From Blasia pusilla (Eukaryota > Marchantiophyta > Marchantiopsida > Blasiales), in assembly GCA_050084515.1 (NCBI GenBank), contig CM114273.1, forward strand, positions 43,834,001-43,898,000: a stretch of 64,000 nucleotides of DNA, given 5' to 3'. The notes beneath the pieces are model-generated. The model was given only the letters and a program-made list of their open reading frames with translations. It searched no databases and was not told where the DNA came from. Made by a program: the position numbers and the translations under genes. Position 1 is the stretch's first letter. Every line of letters begins with the position of its first letter. Shown piece by piece: positions 21,460 to 31,603 of the stretch.

Positions 21460-22734
21460 GTACTATTGTCTTTGTTTGCGATCTCGTCATCAGACCCAGT
21501 GTCTAGTGATGACGATCCAGCCACGGATGGATGTCGAGGTAGCTCCTCACTGGTAACCCCTCAGTATCTCACTCCACTCCGTGTCACAACACTACTACTG
21601 CTTGCACCCTGGAAGAACGCCGTGATGACAAACCCTGTCTCACCCGCTCAAGCACTCAGACTCACCGAGAGTCTCCCACATGCCTCACTAGCTCACCTAT
21701 GCTAACATCAATCCCGTGATGACATACCCGCCTCACACACACTCAACACTCGGGCTCACCATGAGCCTCCCAACTGACTCACCTAACGTAGCGACACTCT
21801 CTCGGGTCATACACGCGACCCCTACTTGGCAACCGCCGAGTATATCCACCAACATGCTACACATGAAAAGAATCTACACTCGTCACCATCGCTGCACCCA
21901 CCTAGCACCAACTACTACCCGCTACCCAACACTCTCAATCACACATGACAAGTGCGGGAAAAGGGACTCGAATGGGTAACCTGATCACACCCTCCAACCT
22001 GCTGCACCGTCAACATGCACTCCTCCATGTGATATGACAACCTCCGCAACACAACACTCTCCTCGACCAACACGTTGATCCTCCCGTCAATAGATGCGGA
22101 CAACCTGTCGGCATCATGCGCAGTGCCCCTCCATCGTCAACTCTCGCAACGCCCTGTCGCGCCCCAAAAACATCATGTCGCGCAAACCTCTTCGTCCATC
22201 CCCACACGTGGCATGTAACCTGACTCACCTTGGTCGGCTCCCACCTACCACGTACGCCATGTCCAACCACGTGAACATGATCTCGACCACATCTGGACTC
22301 TCAACCACGTCACCTTCCAACCACGTTCGGTCCTACCACGTTGGAGGGGGGGAAACCTGGCCGCGGCCCTATGCGAGCCCTTGGGCCCTAAATGCGGGGG
22401 GGGCGGGCTCTCCGTCTCGCCCGAATCCCTGCCGTCGCCTAACCCTAGCTGCCTTTACTTGATAGCCCCCGGCGGCTGCAAGACTCAAACCTACCCTTTT
22501 CTTCTCTCTCCCGACACCCTCACTCGTGTACATCCGCCGCCCCACCGCACACTACACTCGGCTGCTGTCCCGCGTCAATCTGTACGAGCAAAATCTGAGA
22601 AAAATGGACAGCGCTTCCGCCCACGGCCTTCCGTATGGAAAAATGACAAATACGACGCCAATCAACGTCTCCACGGGCTCCCGACCAAGGCAACTCGCTT
22701 GCCTACCTGCAAACAACGAATTCCCACCAGCCTC
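21460..22734 (-). other. 5' leader and N-terminal gag region of the Ty3 element
   Basis: Between the 5' LTR and the recognisable gag core. The plus strand is C-rich (many CCACGT and CCTAC words) and contains three imperfect direct repeats of CTCAC-CTCCCA-CTCACCTA type near 21640-21800. Open frames are short. I see no convincing primer-binding site next to the LTR, although the minus strand reads GGCTGGTGGGAATTC there. Confidence 0.4.
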
Positions 22735-23235
22735 CTGACATCTTTCTCATATAAAAATAAAGAGTAGTAAAAACGGCACACCCGGCCTAAAACTCCACTC
22801 CTCAATCTATATCGGCATATCGAGCCTCGTCCACCCTAGTCCTGTGCTATCAAGGAATCCGGACGCTAGCACCCTAGTCTTATCTCACACACATACAAGA
22901 GAGGTGCTCCAACGGCCCAACATGAGAAAGATGGCTTAGGAAAGCCACCTTCCTCTCTTATATAGAGTTGGGAAGAGCCAAAAGGCTCTTCCCCTAAAAC
23001 TAGCCCTCCCCTTGGTAACCTCCGCGCACAGGTTACCAGGGGCAGGTGACCTAGTCAACAAGTCACCCGGCTGTAAAAGACCTCAACATGAAAGTTAGCA
23101 GAAACAACGTTCCTGACACAATGGACCTATTCTCAACCTCATCCGACACCGTGGATAAAGTTACACTCAAGATAGTTCGCTGGCTCCTACGCCCTATCCA
23201 CGATAGATGTCGGCCTATCGGCTACTCAGATGTGA
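22735..23235 (-). repeat. 5' LTR of the methyltransferase Ty3 element
   Basis: Matches the 3' LTR remnant at 13559-13735 through several exact words. In minus sense it contains a TATA box (CTCTATATAAGAG, 22957-22967). Immediately upstream is a perfect palindrome with a 10 bp stem and AAAA loop (22970-22993). A second palindrome, GGTAACCT...AGGTTACC, lies near 23015-23035. The outer boundary with the copia gene lies somewhere in 23220-23245. I could not fix the exact TG end or a target duplication. Confidence 0.75.
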
Positions 23236-23436
23236 CACAACTGCAACCACTGTTCTCGTAGTCGCCATCTTTGCAATAGGGCTAAATGTTTCCTCATGAT
23301 CGATACCATATTGTTGTGCATAGCGCTTAGCCACCAATCTTGCTTTGTATCTGTTAATTGTACCATCTTGATTGCGCTTGATTTTGTAAACCCATTTGCA
23401 ACCAATAGCTTCCTTACTAGAAGGTATATCAACCAA
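23215..23436 (-). pseudogene. Copia reverse transcriptase N-terminal fragment
   Basis: Reads EAIGCKWVYKIKRNQDGTIN, RYKARLVAKRYAQQYGIDHE and ETFSPIAKMATTRTVVAVV. This is the start of the copia reverse transcriptase, just before the first catalytic Asp region. The sequence then leaves the copia consensus and enters the Ty3 LTR. An overlapping second frame (23226-23432) is a shadow. Confidence 0.92.
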
Positions 23437-23849
23437 CTCTCATGTCTGTTGATGTCTTAATGCAACAAGCTCTTCCTCCATAGCTTCAATCCATTCGACT
23501 TTACTTGCATCTTCTTCAAAGCAACTCGGCTCCTGTTCTTAAAGGGTAATAATTATATATGCATGATGTGTCGCAAGGAAACCTTCATTTATGAATCTAT
23601 GAATTGGATGAGTAACTCTACTTGATCTAAAAAGTTTTTGTTTAGAGGTAGATGCCTTTGACACCTGACTCAAGCTCTAACTAGTGTCAACAGACTGAAT
23701 ACATACTCTTCTCGTCCATTGACTCACTGATTTAACTAATGAATCTAGGACCTCTCATAATCCTGCACTAGTACTTGGGGAAGTTGAAGACAATGTCTGT
23801 TGGTTTACAATCATATTCTCCCCCTCAACATATGAGTTTAGAGATGGAA

Positions 23850-24190
23850 TAGGCTCAGATAGAGCATACCATGACTTTAGCTCATCAAAGACAACATCCC
23901 GACTAATAATAAGCTACCTAGAGGATGGAATGTAGCACTTATACCCATTAGTTCCATCACCATAGCCAATGAAGATACATCTTTCAGACTTGGGGTTTAA
24001 TTTTTGACGTCCCTTAGAGGGAACATGAGCATAACAAATACAGCCAAATACTTTCAAGAAGGAAAACCAGGTTTACTTCTTGTGAAGACTTCGAATGGAG
24101 TTTTATCATGAACTCCTACTATCGGAGTTTGGTTGATTAAGAAGATTGCACATGCTACAACCTCTGCCCAATAGACCTTAGGTATGTTCT
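23850..24190 (-). pseudogene. Copia integrase C-terminal region
   Basis: Minus-strand translation gives YWAEVVACAIFLINQTPIVG, VHDKTPFEVFTRSKPGF, and further on degenerate matches to the SERCIFIGYGDGTNGYKC-type region and to ISRDVVFDE. These are typical of the C-terminal half of copia integrase before reverse transcriptase. The zinc-binding and catalytic core sections expected upstream are not present. Confidence 0.8.
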
Positions 24191-24192
24191 TC

Positions 24193-24858
24193 TCATTCAA
24201 CAATGTATACCCATATATACCATATATTCAAGTATATATATCCATACATTGTTGTTTGAATCTCTGGCATAAAAATATCTAATTTGAACATTCTGCCACA
24301 TCTAGTTCCTTTAGCTATCGTAGTCTGGTCATCCGTTGTTTCAATGAAACAACCATCTACGTTAAACTTCACTTGATAATCCTGTTCTAGTATCTGTCCT
24401 ACACAGATCAAGTTTCTTGCAATGGTAGGAACATAGAGAACATTTCCAAGAGCACAAAGGCCATCTGATACTATTAGAACTTTATCGATATGCGTGATAT
24501 GATGTTGAGTGTTATCTCCTATAAGCACAATTGCAGGGTTTTTCACCGGCTTCAAACTACTAAACCATTTAGCTTATGAGGTCAAGTGATTTAATGCACT
24601 TGAGTCAATGTAAAAACCTATTTCGAGTCTTTCTTGACCATTGCTCCCATATGATGAGTCATGACCAAGAGATGCTCCGTTTGTGAATGTTGTTGTTTTT
24701 GGTTCTGCTCTTGGTGTTGTTGCTCCACATAGTTTTGTTGTTGTAAGGCTCATGTTCTCATATATGCCTTCTTCTTGAAGAAAAACTTTGCATAGTGACC
24801 CTTTATGCCACATTAATTGCAAGATCCAGGGACCCTCTACTGTTGACCTCGACCCCAA
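24193..24858 (-). pseudogene. Copia protease and pre-integrase region
   Basis: The piece 24858-24574 ends with GFYIDSSALNHLTS. The protease motif normally reads D-S-G-A, so the Gly is replaced by Ser. The next piece (24555-24193) carries VLYVPTIARNLICVGQILEQ and FNVDGCFI, the C-terminal end of copia protease and the pre-integrase region. One stop separates the two. The tail after 24260 is an AT-rich filler with an inverted repeat (AACAATGTA...TACATTGTT). Confidence 0.82.
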
Positions 24859-24989
24859 CAGTTTCCACCATCACCACCTTATCATTGTGTGTGGTATTGG
24901 TTCGTAGTTGATTAAGTGACGTTATATTGAGTGCCTCTTCCTCCATATGTTTGATATCCATCAGACCACGGAAGTTTTTGCCATGACCC

Positions 24990-25640
24990 ATGCCTCTTTT
25001 TGATCCATAACTTGCAAATATCGCACTCTCTTACAGATTAGACGAGCTACCGCTTCCTACTAGGCGCATCTCTTCACTGATTAACAAAGGGACTAACTCT
25101 TGAAAGGTTGGATACTTCTATCTCAAAGAGATACAGATCTCAAAGGACTTGTAATCCTTTGGAAGGCCTTGAAGAGTAAACAAGATCATCATCTTCAACT
25201 GTCACTCCAATGCTATTCAACTGATCAACAATATGTCTGCTACTCAAAATATAATCATTCATGCTCTGCGATCCTTTCCTCACTTCGTTCAATTGCTGTT
25301 TCAATTGAAGCTTTATTGCTTTTGTAGATGTCTAGAACAGATTTTCTAATGCATCCCAGCCCTCCTTTGGAATATCAACATCTTGAATGTGACCTATCAT
25401 TGGCGAACTCATCGTTATTGAAATGTAGTGGATTACTTACCTTGCGCGTTTGTTCCAGGCGCAAACATTGAAGTCTGTTGTATCACCTTCTGGCTTGGCC
25501 TCATCACATGTGACAAGCTTCCATAATTCTTGACCCATGAGAAATTTTTTCATGCAAAACTTCCACACATTGTAATTCTGCCTATCTAGCTTCTCGCATG
25601 TGATTGCTGCTAAGGAATATTCCATGACGAACGATTTCAC
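24990..25640 (-). pseudogene. Copia gag
   Basis: The start at 25640-25437 reads LAAITCEKLDRQNYNVWKFC followed by MKKFLMGQELWKLVTC, the N-terminal pattern of copia gag proteins (LNGTNYHTWKF...LEGKGLW-type). Downstream to about 24990 the frame is broken, with degenerate sequence and a glycine-rich zinc-knuckle relic on the protease side. It is followed at high coordinates by the leader and the LTR. Confidence 0.75.
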
Positions 25641-26127
25641 TCACAAAGATGTAATTTTAGGCTTTCTACTACTCCAATTGAAGCATAGACCATTCCTACA
25701 CAGAAATCAACCTAAAATTTGCCAAAATTGATCAATTGTATGAAAGAACTAGTCAAAATTGGCATGTAGAGAGCAAACTACACAACTTTTCTTCACTAAT
25801 TGCACTTTCCTACATTAAAATTGCTACTGCATGAGCTCAGAATGTCAAAATCGAGCAATTTTGGGTGCGTAGGAAAGCTCTCGACAAGCTCTACAAGATG
25901 GCTAGAACAAGCTTTTGGTATCGTTCTAGCCGTTGCAGACCCAGACGGCTAAATCGGCCGGGAAAGCTCTAAAAAATGCCTCCAAAGTTTTACCACCGTC
26001 AAAGCTCCACCTCAAATCTGCACCCACTGAGCTCTGAATAAAATTTCCTTCTCCCAAACTGAAATTGTGCCTTTTTTTCCTCTCTTCTCCCTTGAAACAC
26101 CAAGAATTTCAAGTGATGTTCTCATAT

Positions 26128-26408
26128 CGCTTTGATACCATGTGGAAAACTGCTAAACAAGCATAATTGGTGGAAAACGGCTCTCACACACACACACCAC
26201 CATGAAGAACGAAAATTTCAATGAGAGAATAAATGGAGGTTGGTCCCCTTCTCAATTATATAGGTATGTACAAGAAACCCTAACCCTAATCTTAACCATA
26301 GTCTCGAGTTAGACTAATTGTGATTAACTAACCCAAGTTATGATAATCGCGCTTAATTGACTAACCAAGATGAAGCTTCCCTACTTCGTGTGAGTACCAA
26401 ATGTAGCA
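26128..26408 (-). repeat. Copia primer-binding site and 5' LTR
   Basis: The plus strand reads CGCTTTGATACCATGTGG. Read on the minus strand, TGGTATCAAAGCG is a near match to the primer site for initiator tRNA-Met (TGGTATCAGAGC). The LTR follows at about 26140 with TGTGGAAAACTGC and probably ends near GTACCAAATGTAGCA (26408), so in minus sense it runs TGCTACATT...TTTCCACA. The LTR is short, about 270 bp. No second copy of it is present in the window. Confidence 0.6.
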
Positions 26409-26589
26409 GCTCATGTGTCTCATGAGGTTGATTGTAACTCAATCTTTAATAAAAGGCAGAGAAAATTTTGCAAACACTCCGGGGGCAGCGGGAAGGTACA
26501 GCTTGGTGTCATGAATGCAAATATTTTAATTTTTATGTATATGGAATTCTCCAACTCATTGATCAACAACATTAATCACTCACTTCATT

Positions 26590-26980
26590 TATGTTTTGTA
26601 ACCACTAGCATGGAGCACTATGACCGCCTGCGGAGAAATGTGCTTGTTCGATGGAAGCGACGCAAGGCACATAAGAAGAAGGAGTGTGCCCTAAGGGCGA
26701 AGGCGTTGCGCTTGATCGGCGTGGCAGATGTACTACAGCATGGGGAAGGTCCCCAGTCTCTCACCTTCTTTTTTGTTAGTTGAGTTGATTGAGCATTTCT
26801 TCCAAGAGTTTGGTATAATCTCGTGGGATGCATTGTCTGATCCTGCTCTTGAGCATGACATGCTCAAGAGCATTCAATTTTGTCTTGTGGATGAGCGAGT
26901 GTGGCACTGGTGTGACAAAGTTCAATCTGAACTTCTTGTTGAGCCACAACCTGATGGTGTAGGACTCAAAATTTAGTAGG
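26590..26980 (+). pseudogene. Unrecognised basic ORF pair, possibly one frameshifted gene fragment
   Basis: One frame gives MEHYDRLRRNVLVRWKRRKA, HKKKECALRAKALRLIGVAD. It ends at 26783. A second frame opens at about 26728 with FLLVELIEHFFQEFGIISWD and ERVWHWCDKVQSELL. The first is Lys/Arg-rich like a nuclear localisation region; the second is mostly helical. They could be two parts of one protein joined across a frameshift near 26740. I do not recognise either. The piece sits between the copia LTR and the MULE transposase, so it may be MULE-associated cargo. Confidence 0.3.
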
Positions 26981-27092
26981 ACTTGGTATCATCTCCGAGG
27001 GGTTCTAGCAACCCTTCGCGTGTATGGTTTAGGCCGAGAATGTGTGACCTTGCATTAGAAGAACTTTCACCTGCACAAAACAGTAAACAATT

Positions 27093-28131
27093 TCAGTTTT
27101 GAAATGTTGGAACATTGGAATCGGAAACTAAATGTATCTTTTTTATGAAGGATGAAATAGCAACTAACCTAATGTTTACATGTGTTCCCCTCAACAACAT
27201 GGGGCATGTGTAGGTGCTATCATCCTTGTCATAATCAACGACTTCATGAGTTTGGAGGGGTTTTGATTGACTTCTCACAAATGCAACTTTCCTCCCGCTG
27301 ATGGAAGTTAACGTAACATGTTCATGTGGAATGGACTTGGCATTCTTTATTGCCATGACCATAATGTTCTTTACCATTTGATTCCCCACATACCCTTGCA
27401 TCTTCAAATTCAAGGTACACCAATAATACAACTCTTCTATGTCAACTAACACATGCAATAGCCACGACAAGCGATGTTGATGTTTAGTTCTCTTGGAAGC
27501 TTTCAAATGAGTCTTTAACTTGGAATGCCAATGCTCCACAACACTAGTTGTATTTTGATTTGCTCTCCTTATGGTGCTCCGATATTGGGTAGCCCATCTG
27601 CCTATCTTGGGAATCAAATATGCTTGGAAGTACTCACAAAATACTGGTTCTTGACCCTTCCATCGATGTACAAAAGCTTCAGCAGTTACCACAGGATCTG
27701 TAAAGTCAAGAAAGAGGATTTATGTGATTACTCCACATTACAATCCTTTGACATGTGCCTTTGAACACATATTGGACTGTTCCAAGACCTATTCATAACT
27801 ATTCCACATGTGCTTCTAAGCTTGATAATTGGAAACAGCGAGGCGGTGATTTCAAAAGATGTATACCTGCATCTGTGGTATACAAGACTTGAACAAGCTC
27901 TCTATTCATCCAAGCCTTGATAATGGGATCCGTAACCTTCATATGCAAGTGTTTTATCCACGCTTTGCGGATGTGCCAGATGCATAGGAATATCCAGATC
28001 CTCGGAAAGACATCTCTGAATACAATGGAGGAAACAAATATTACACATTTGAAGAATTGAACCATTGAAAGTGTTATATAATGACATTTTTTATATTTAA
28101 ATGTACATAACACAACATGAAACAAATTCAC
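27093..28131 (-). pseudogene. MULE transposase C-terminal half
   Basis: The minus-strand frame 28131-27799 contains VFRDVFPRIWIFLCIWHIRK, AWIKH. This is the conserved FP-x-LC-x-WH-x-RKAW region of Mutator-like transposases, around the C2-H catalytic neighbourhood. After an intron-like gap, the frame 27692-27093 encodes MVTAEAFVHRWKGQEPVFCE, YFQAYLIPKIGRWATQYR and NTTSVVEHWHSKLKTHLK, then a Cys/His-containing tail (STYTCPMLL, GTHVNI) resembling a decayed SWIM zinc finger. The N-terminal half of the same enzyme is on the opposite strand at 28330-29345. Confidence 0.75.
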
Positions 28132-28329
28132 GTAGGATAAGGTAATTTATCAGATAACACTTGACACATTATCCGATATTGGTATGCTTATGGATCAGAT
28201 GACTTTCGGAACATGGTGAAAAAATATCTTCCCAGTATTGTAGAAAAAGGGAAAAAGAAAGGTGTGAACAGTAGACCCCTCGCTCAATCCACATTACTTG
28301 GTACATCTGTTTCTTGAGGATGTCAATGC

Positions 28330-29345
28330 CACTTTGCAAAGGTGGTGTATGTAGAGCGACCAAATTTACGTTTGATTCGTTGGATGCATTGTGAACACAC
28401 TGACAAGAATAATGATTTTTGTCATGGGATGTTGGATAAGACTACAATTTTTGCTGTCATGGAATGTTGGATAAGACTGCAATTGTTGTTGTCATGGGAT
28501 GTTGGATAAGACTGCAATTGTTGCAAATGCTCATATTGCATCACGTCTATCTAATAGATGCCGTGAGTTTGTTGAATATTTGTTGAGTGCTGGTGGTCAG
28601 CCTGCAAACATTCTAAACGAACACTACCAACACATCAGAGAGAGGTGTTCGGGTAGTATAGTTGAGAAGGTCATATGGTCAAGGAATGTGAATCTCACCA
28701 TGAAAGATATCCGCAACATCACACTACAATTGAAGCTAAGTTCACATCGTTACAGTCCATGTGATGCAACTGCAGTAAGAATGTGGGTCCAACAACATCC
28801 TAGTTTGGCTTTGTTCTATCGAGAACAAAAAAAACCAGTAGGAGTTCCATTTTTCTTAGTAGTTGCAACGACATGGATGGTTGAGACGCTTGGTATATTG
28901 AGCCAAGGAGGTGCAATGGGAATGGATTCAACTTTTGGAACTAACCTTTATGAGGTAATACATTATATCTATCCACTAATTTGTTGTCCAACCATGGACA
29001 CCAACTTTGTAAATCTTCTAAAATAAAATCAATGAAGTTTGGTTTAGTTCTTATTCGGTGTAAGAATCCATAAATTTGCAATTTGAACTAACTATTTGAG
29101 TTTTCTTTTATGTTTGAAGTTCCAATTGTTTATACTTTTCTTCTATGATGAATTTCAAAATGGAATTCCATGCGCATGGGCTTTGATGGAAAGACACACA
29201 TAAGCTGATATTGCGGAGGTCTTAAGTGCTATCAAATTACAAGTGAATAATTACATAAGGGAAGTACTTGAATCTTCTGAGTTATGGAGGCCGTCTTGTT
29301 TCATTGTGGATGATTTCAAAGAGGAATAGGCTGTTGTCCTCTCAC
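28330..29345 (+). pseudogene. MULE transposase N-terminal half, inverted relative to the C-terminal half
   Basis: The plus strand encodes RPNLRLIRWMHCEHTDKNND before a 35 bp triplication, then ASRLSNRCREFVEYLLSAGG, LSQGGAMGMDSTFGTNLYE (first catalytic Asp, about 28922-28945). A GTAATA donor lies at 28955 and a probable AG acceptor at 29119. The next exon reads FYDEFQNGIPCAWALMERHT, a TAA, ADIAEVLSAIKLQVNNY and WRPSCFIVDDFKEE with the second Asp, then a TAG. These are the DDE motifs of a MULE-type transposase. The enzyme is dead through two stops and the repeat-induced frameshift. The C-terminal part starts only 200-300 bp away on the other strand. Confidence 0.8.
28420..28524 (+). repeat. Three tandem 35 bp units inside the MULE exon
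   Basis: Units begin TGTCATGGGATGTTGGATAA at 28420, 28455 (one base different) and 28490. Two extra units add 70 bases, not a multiple of three, so the expansion shifts the transposase reading frame between CHGMLDKT and the ASRLSNRC region. A local expansion in an already inactive gene is the simplest explanation. Confidence 0.92.
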
Positions 29346-30360
29346 TTGAATTTCTAATATTGAAGGCACAATGAAAATTCTCTATGTTTCTCTCCCCTTC
29401 AAGAAAATTGTTGAACCTATCGAGAGGGATTGTGGCCTCGTTTTTTGTCCATTTCAGATGACTAGTGAGAGAACTGGAAGCGAGAGAGCAGACATAGTGA
29501 GAGAAGCACCTCTGAAGCCGAAGCATTCCTTTACGATCTCCTCTGGTACTATTAAGAGGCTAGTAAATAGCACAAGCACGAGCAAAGGCCCATGAGTGCG
29601 AGAAAAGGCACAAGCGCAAGTCGAGAGTGCACACGAGCATGAAGGAGAGGGCAAGAGAGAAAGTAGAGCGACACATCGGAGCGCAACGGAGCGAGACACA
29701 ACTGGCATGAGAGAGCAAGAATGTGAGTAGGAGGGAGTAGGAGGTAAGGGGGAAGGGGGAGGAGACCGCGTGTAGGCGTCTCCGCCGCAACTAGGTCACT
29801 GGTTCGACAACGAAGACACCCAAGCGCGGTCTCCACCGTTAGATGTCGATCTAATGGTGATCTTGGGGTCCCCGAGGAGGTATCTGAACTATATGTTGAG
29901 GATGTTCAAACATGTTTACGTTGAGTGTTCAACAAATGACCTTTTTGAAATTGAACGTCCCCAACAAAGAATTAAACCAAAGAAGTGCCAATGAGACTGA
30001 GGAAGGGAACAAAAGAAGGGGAAACTTTAAAGCTGACATTGCAGCAAGCAAAAACTGAATTACGCATGACCCAAAGCATTGGGAAGCATTATTCACCTTG
30101 GGCATAAAAAATGCACTAGCTCTTTCCTGCTCCTGCGTGTGTCTTGAACTCCTCAACTCCTCCATGTTGTTGCTGGCCCTCCTGTTCATCTCGGGGGCCT
30201 CAGAATCGGCCTCTGTGGATCTTGGCATGAGTGCCTTTGCGGATCCCCTCTGCCTCGACTGCCTTGCCCTACGTGACCCTCATTCTGGCCCGACTGGCTT
30301 GCCTTGTCTTGAGTTTCTCGCCATTTACCTCGGATTTCAAAAGACAGGCTCGTGCTAAAC
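29346..30360. other. Right inner part of the composite element; purine-rich tract and degenerate ORF
   Basis: 29470-29860 is purine-rich on the plus strand (GAGCAAG, GAGAGGGCAAG words), similar in style to the left subterminal repeat. On the minus strand from 30324 a frame reads MARNSRQGKPVGPE, a stop, then RQRGSAKALMPRSTEADSE, APEMNRRASNNMEELR. It is polar, low-complexity and unrecognised. It could be the start of an element-encoded or captured protein. Confidence 0.3.
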
Positions 30361-30451
30361 CCTCCCTGAAACCTGCTCCCGACAACCTGCAGCTTGGGCT
30401 TAGGCAGCCCGAGCGTTGGCATCGGGTTAGCTTAACCCGAGGATGAATAGG

Positions 30452-31603
30452 CACGAGGATAATCCCAAAGTGTGTTTAGGAGTGAAGTAGTGTGTTAGTA
30501 GAAGAGATTACCATATTTTTCCATGTTCATGAAAACATATTATCTTGTCAAAAATATATTAAATAGGTTTTTTTTTCCTTTCTTTATGAGAAGTGATTGC
30601 ATGCTTCGTAGGTTCTAGGAGAGAACGAAAAATCCTTGTCCATTCCTAATTTTCATCTCCCATAAATAAGAAAATAAACAATTGAATGTGAACATTTAGA
30701 GATTATAATCTCAACACCTAACTAGGAGCAAGATTAGTAAATAAAAAAAATGAGGGTGTGTCATATAGGATATTACAACCACCCCTTTGACATTGTAGAG
30801 GTTATCCATGGGAAGAAAGTAGCCAACATGTGTTGTAGCATTCAACACTTGTTGGCTACCTTCTTTCAACATTTGTTGGCTACCTGCTTCCCGTGGATGG
30901 CCTCCAAAAAGAATTCCAATTTTAGATTGGTTAACATTTTTTAAACATTTATTGAATTATGAAAATATTTAACTTTGTGTTATGAATGTCACAAAAATGA
31001 GTTTTCAAAGAAAATCCATGATTTATCTTTCTAGGTGACATGCCATCCAAGACTATTCCTGCTTTGAACAAAGTGAAGACTCAATTTCCATGTAATAATA
31101 ACACTCTTCCATCCACAAATACAATTTTTTGTTAGTTTCGAAATCCCAAATGACATTCTTGGTATAAGAACCATCTCGGAGATCAATAAACCATTGTTCT
31201 TTTGAGAAAAGACCTACGTGGAGTCAAATATGACATATGATACCTTTTTGCATACCTCATATCTTGAATGTTAGTCTTGTGTGTTGTGGAAGCTTGAATT
31301 AAGTAAGTCATACTCTCGTTATTGATATGCATCCAAATAATTTGATATTAGACATGTTTTGAGTCAAATAACTTTGCGTCTCCCAAGTTTAGGTCTTAGG
31401 GCCCTTCAAGCTCAAAATCCCTATAGAAATTTAGATACTCACGTAACCCCTTAATCCCCAACACTTGCAATACATCAAGATTTAGAACAAACTTCCTTAA
31501 TAGTCCAGGGATTTAAAATGGCGCTAGTGCGTTTGACAATCCCAATTACCTAATAGACCTAAAAAAACTATGTGATTGAAATTCTAATGTGCCTCAAGTT
31601 AAA
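30452..31603. other. AT-rich intergenic DNA; only a foldback recognised
   Basis: No coding signal. Contains the stem-loop listed at 30804-30898. The remainder is AT-rich with weak tandem words. Confidence 0.5.
30804..30898 (+). ncRNA. miRNA-precursor-like imperfect hairpin
   Basis: The left arm ATCCATGGGAAGAAAGTAGC (continuing CAACATGTGTTG) pairs with the right arm CAACATTTGTTGGCTACCTG (continuing CTTCCCGTGGAT), with about 4-5 mismatches over 32 bp. The loop itself contains another match, CAACACTTGTTGGCTACCTT, so two alternative stems are possible. Length and mismatch pattern resemble plant miRNA precursors, but a short inverted transposon remnant would look the same. There is no expression evidence. 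Confidence 0.3.

Larger units (their letters stand above)
13535..23235 (-). mobile_element. Ty3/gypsy retrotransposon carrying a DNA methyltransferase domain
   Basis: A minus-strand element with this order: 5' LTR (about 22735-23235), gag, protease, C5 cytosine DNA methyltransferase, reverse transcriptase, RNase H, integrase, 3' LTR remnant (about 13535-13740). The parts lie in one orientation and are collinear, so the methyltransferase belongs to the polyprotein rather than to a neighbouring gene. The copy is dead: many stops, several frameshifts, a solo LTR inside the protease, an integrase deletion and a truncated 3' LTR. It sits inside a copia reverse-transcriptase gene. Retroelement-borne cytosine methyltransferases have been reported in charophyte algae and dinoflagellates; whether this family is already described I cannot check. 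Confidence 0.85.
23215..26408 (-). mobile_element. Ty1/copia element, 5' part
   Basis: Minus-strand element with, from high to low coordinates: LTR (about 26140-26408), primer-binding site, gag, protease, a shortened integrase, and the N-terminal part of reverse transcriptase. It ends where the Ty3 element inserted. Its 3' part continues at 13530-13310 and 11054-10896. All genes are broken by stops. The core of integrase appears deleted and replaced by an AT-rich tract near 24195-24260. Confidence 0.85.
9552..30451. mobile_element. Composite transposon nest bounded by about 85 bp terminal inverted repeats
   Basis: The left edge reads CCTATTCATCCTCGGGTTA, continuing AGCTAACGCGA, then CTCGAGCTGCAGGTTTCCGG near 9605. 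The right edge at 30451, read on the minus strand, starts with the same 19 bases, continues AGCTAACCCGA, and has AAGCTGCAGGTTGTCGGGAG at the equivalent distance. The two ends are therefore imperfect inverted repeats of about 85 bp, 20.9 kb apart. Inside lie copia, Ty3, MULE and solo-LTR sequences. Two readings fit: one large DNA transposon swollen by nested insertions, or two separate small elements of this family in opposite orientation. No clear target duplication was found (flanks CTCGA and ACGAG). Smaller elements with the same termini are at 32179-32411 and 45925-46167. Confidence 0.5.

Noticed and set aside
26275-26300. Telomere-like AACCCTAACCCTAATC run
   Set aside because: Only about two and a half imperfect units inside the copia LTR; far too short for a telomere or interstitial array.
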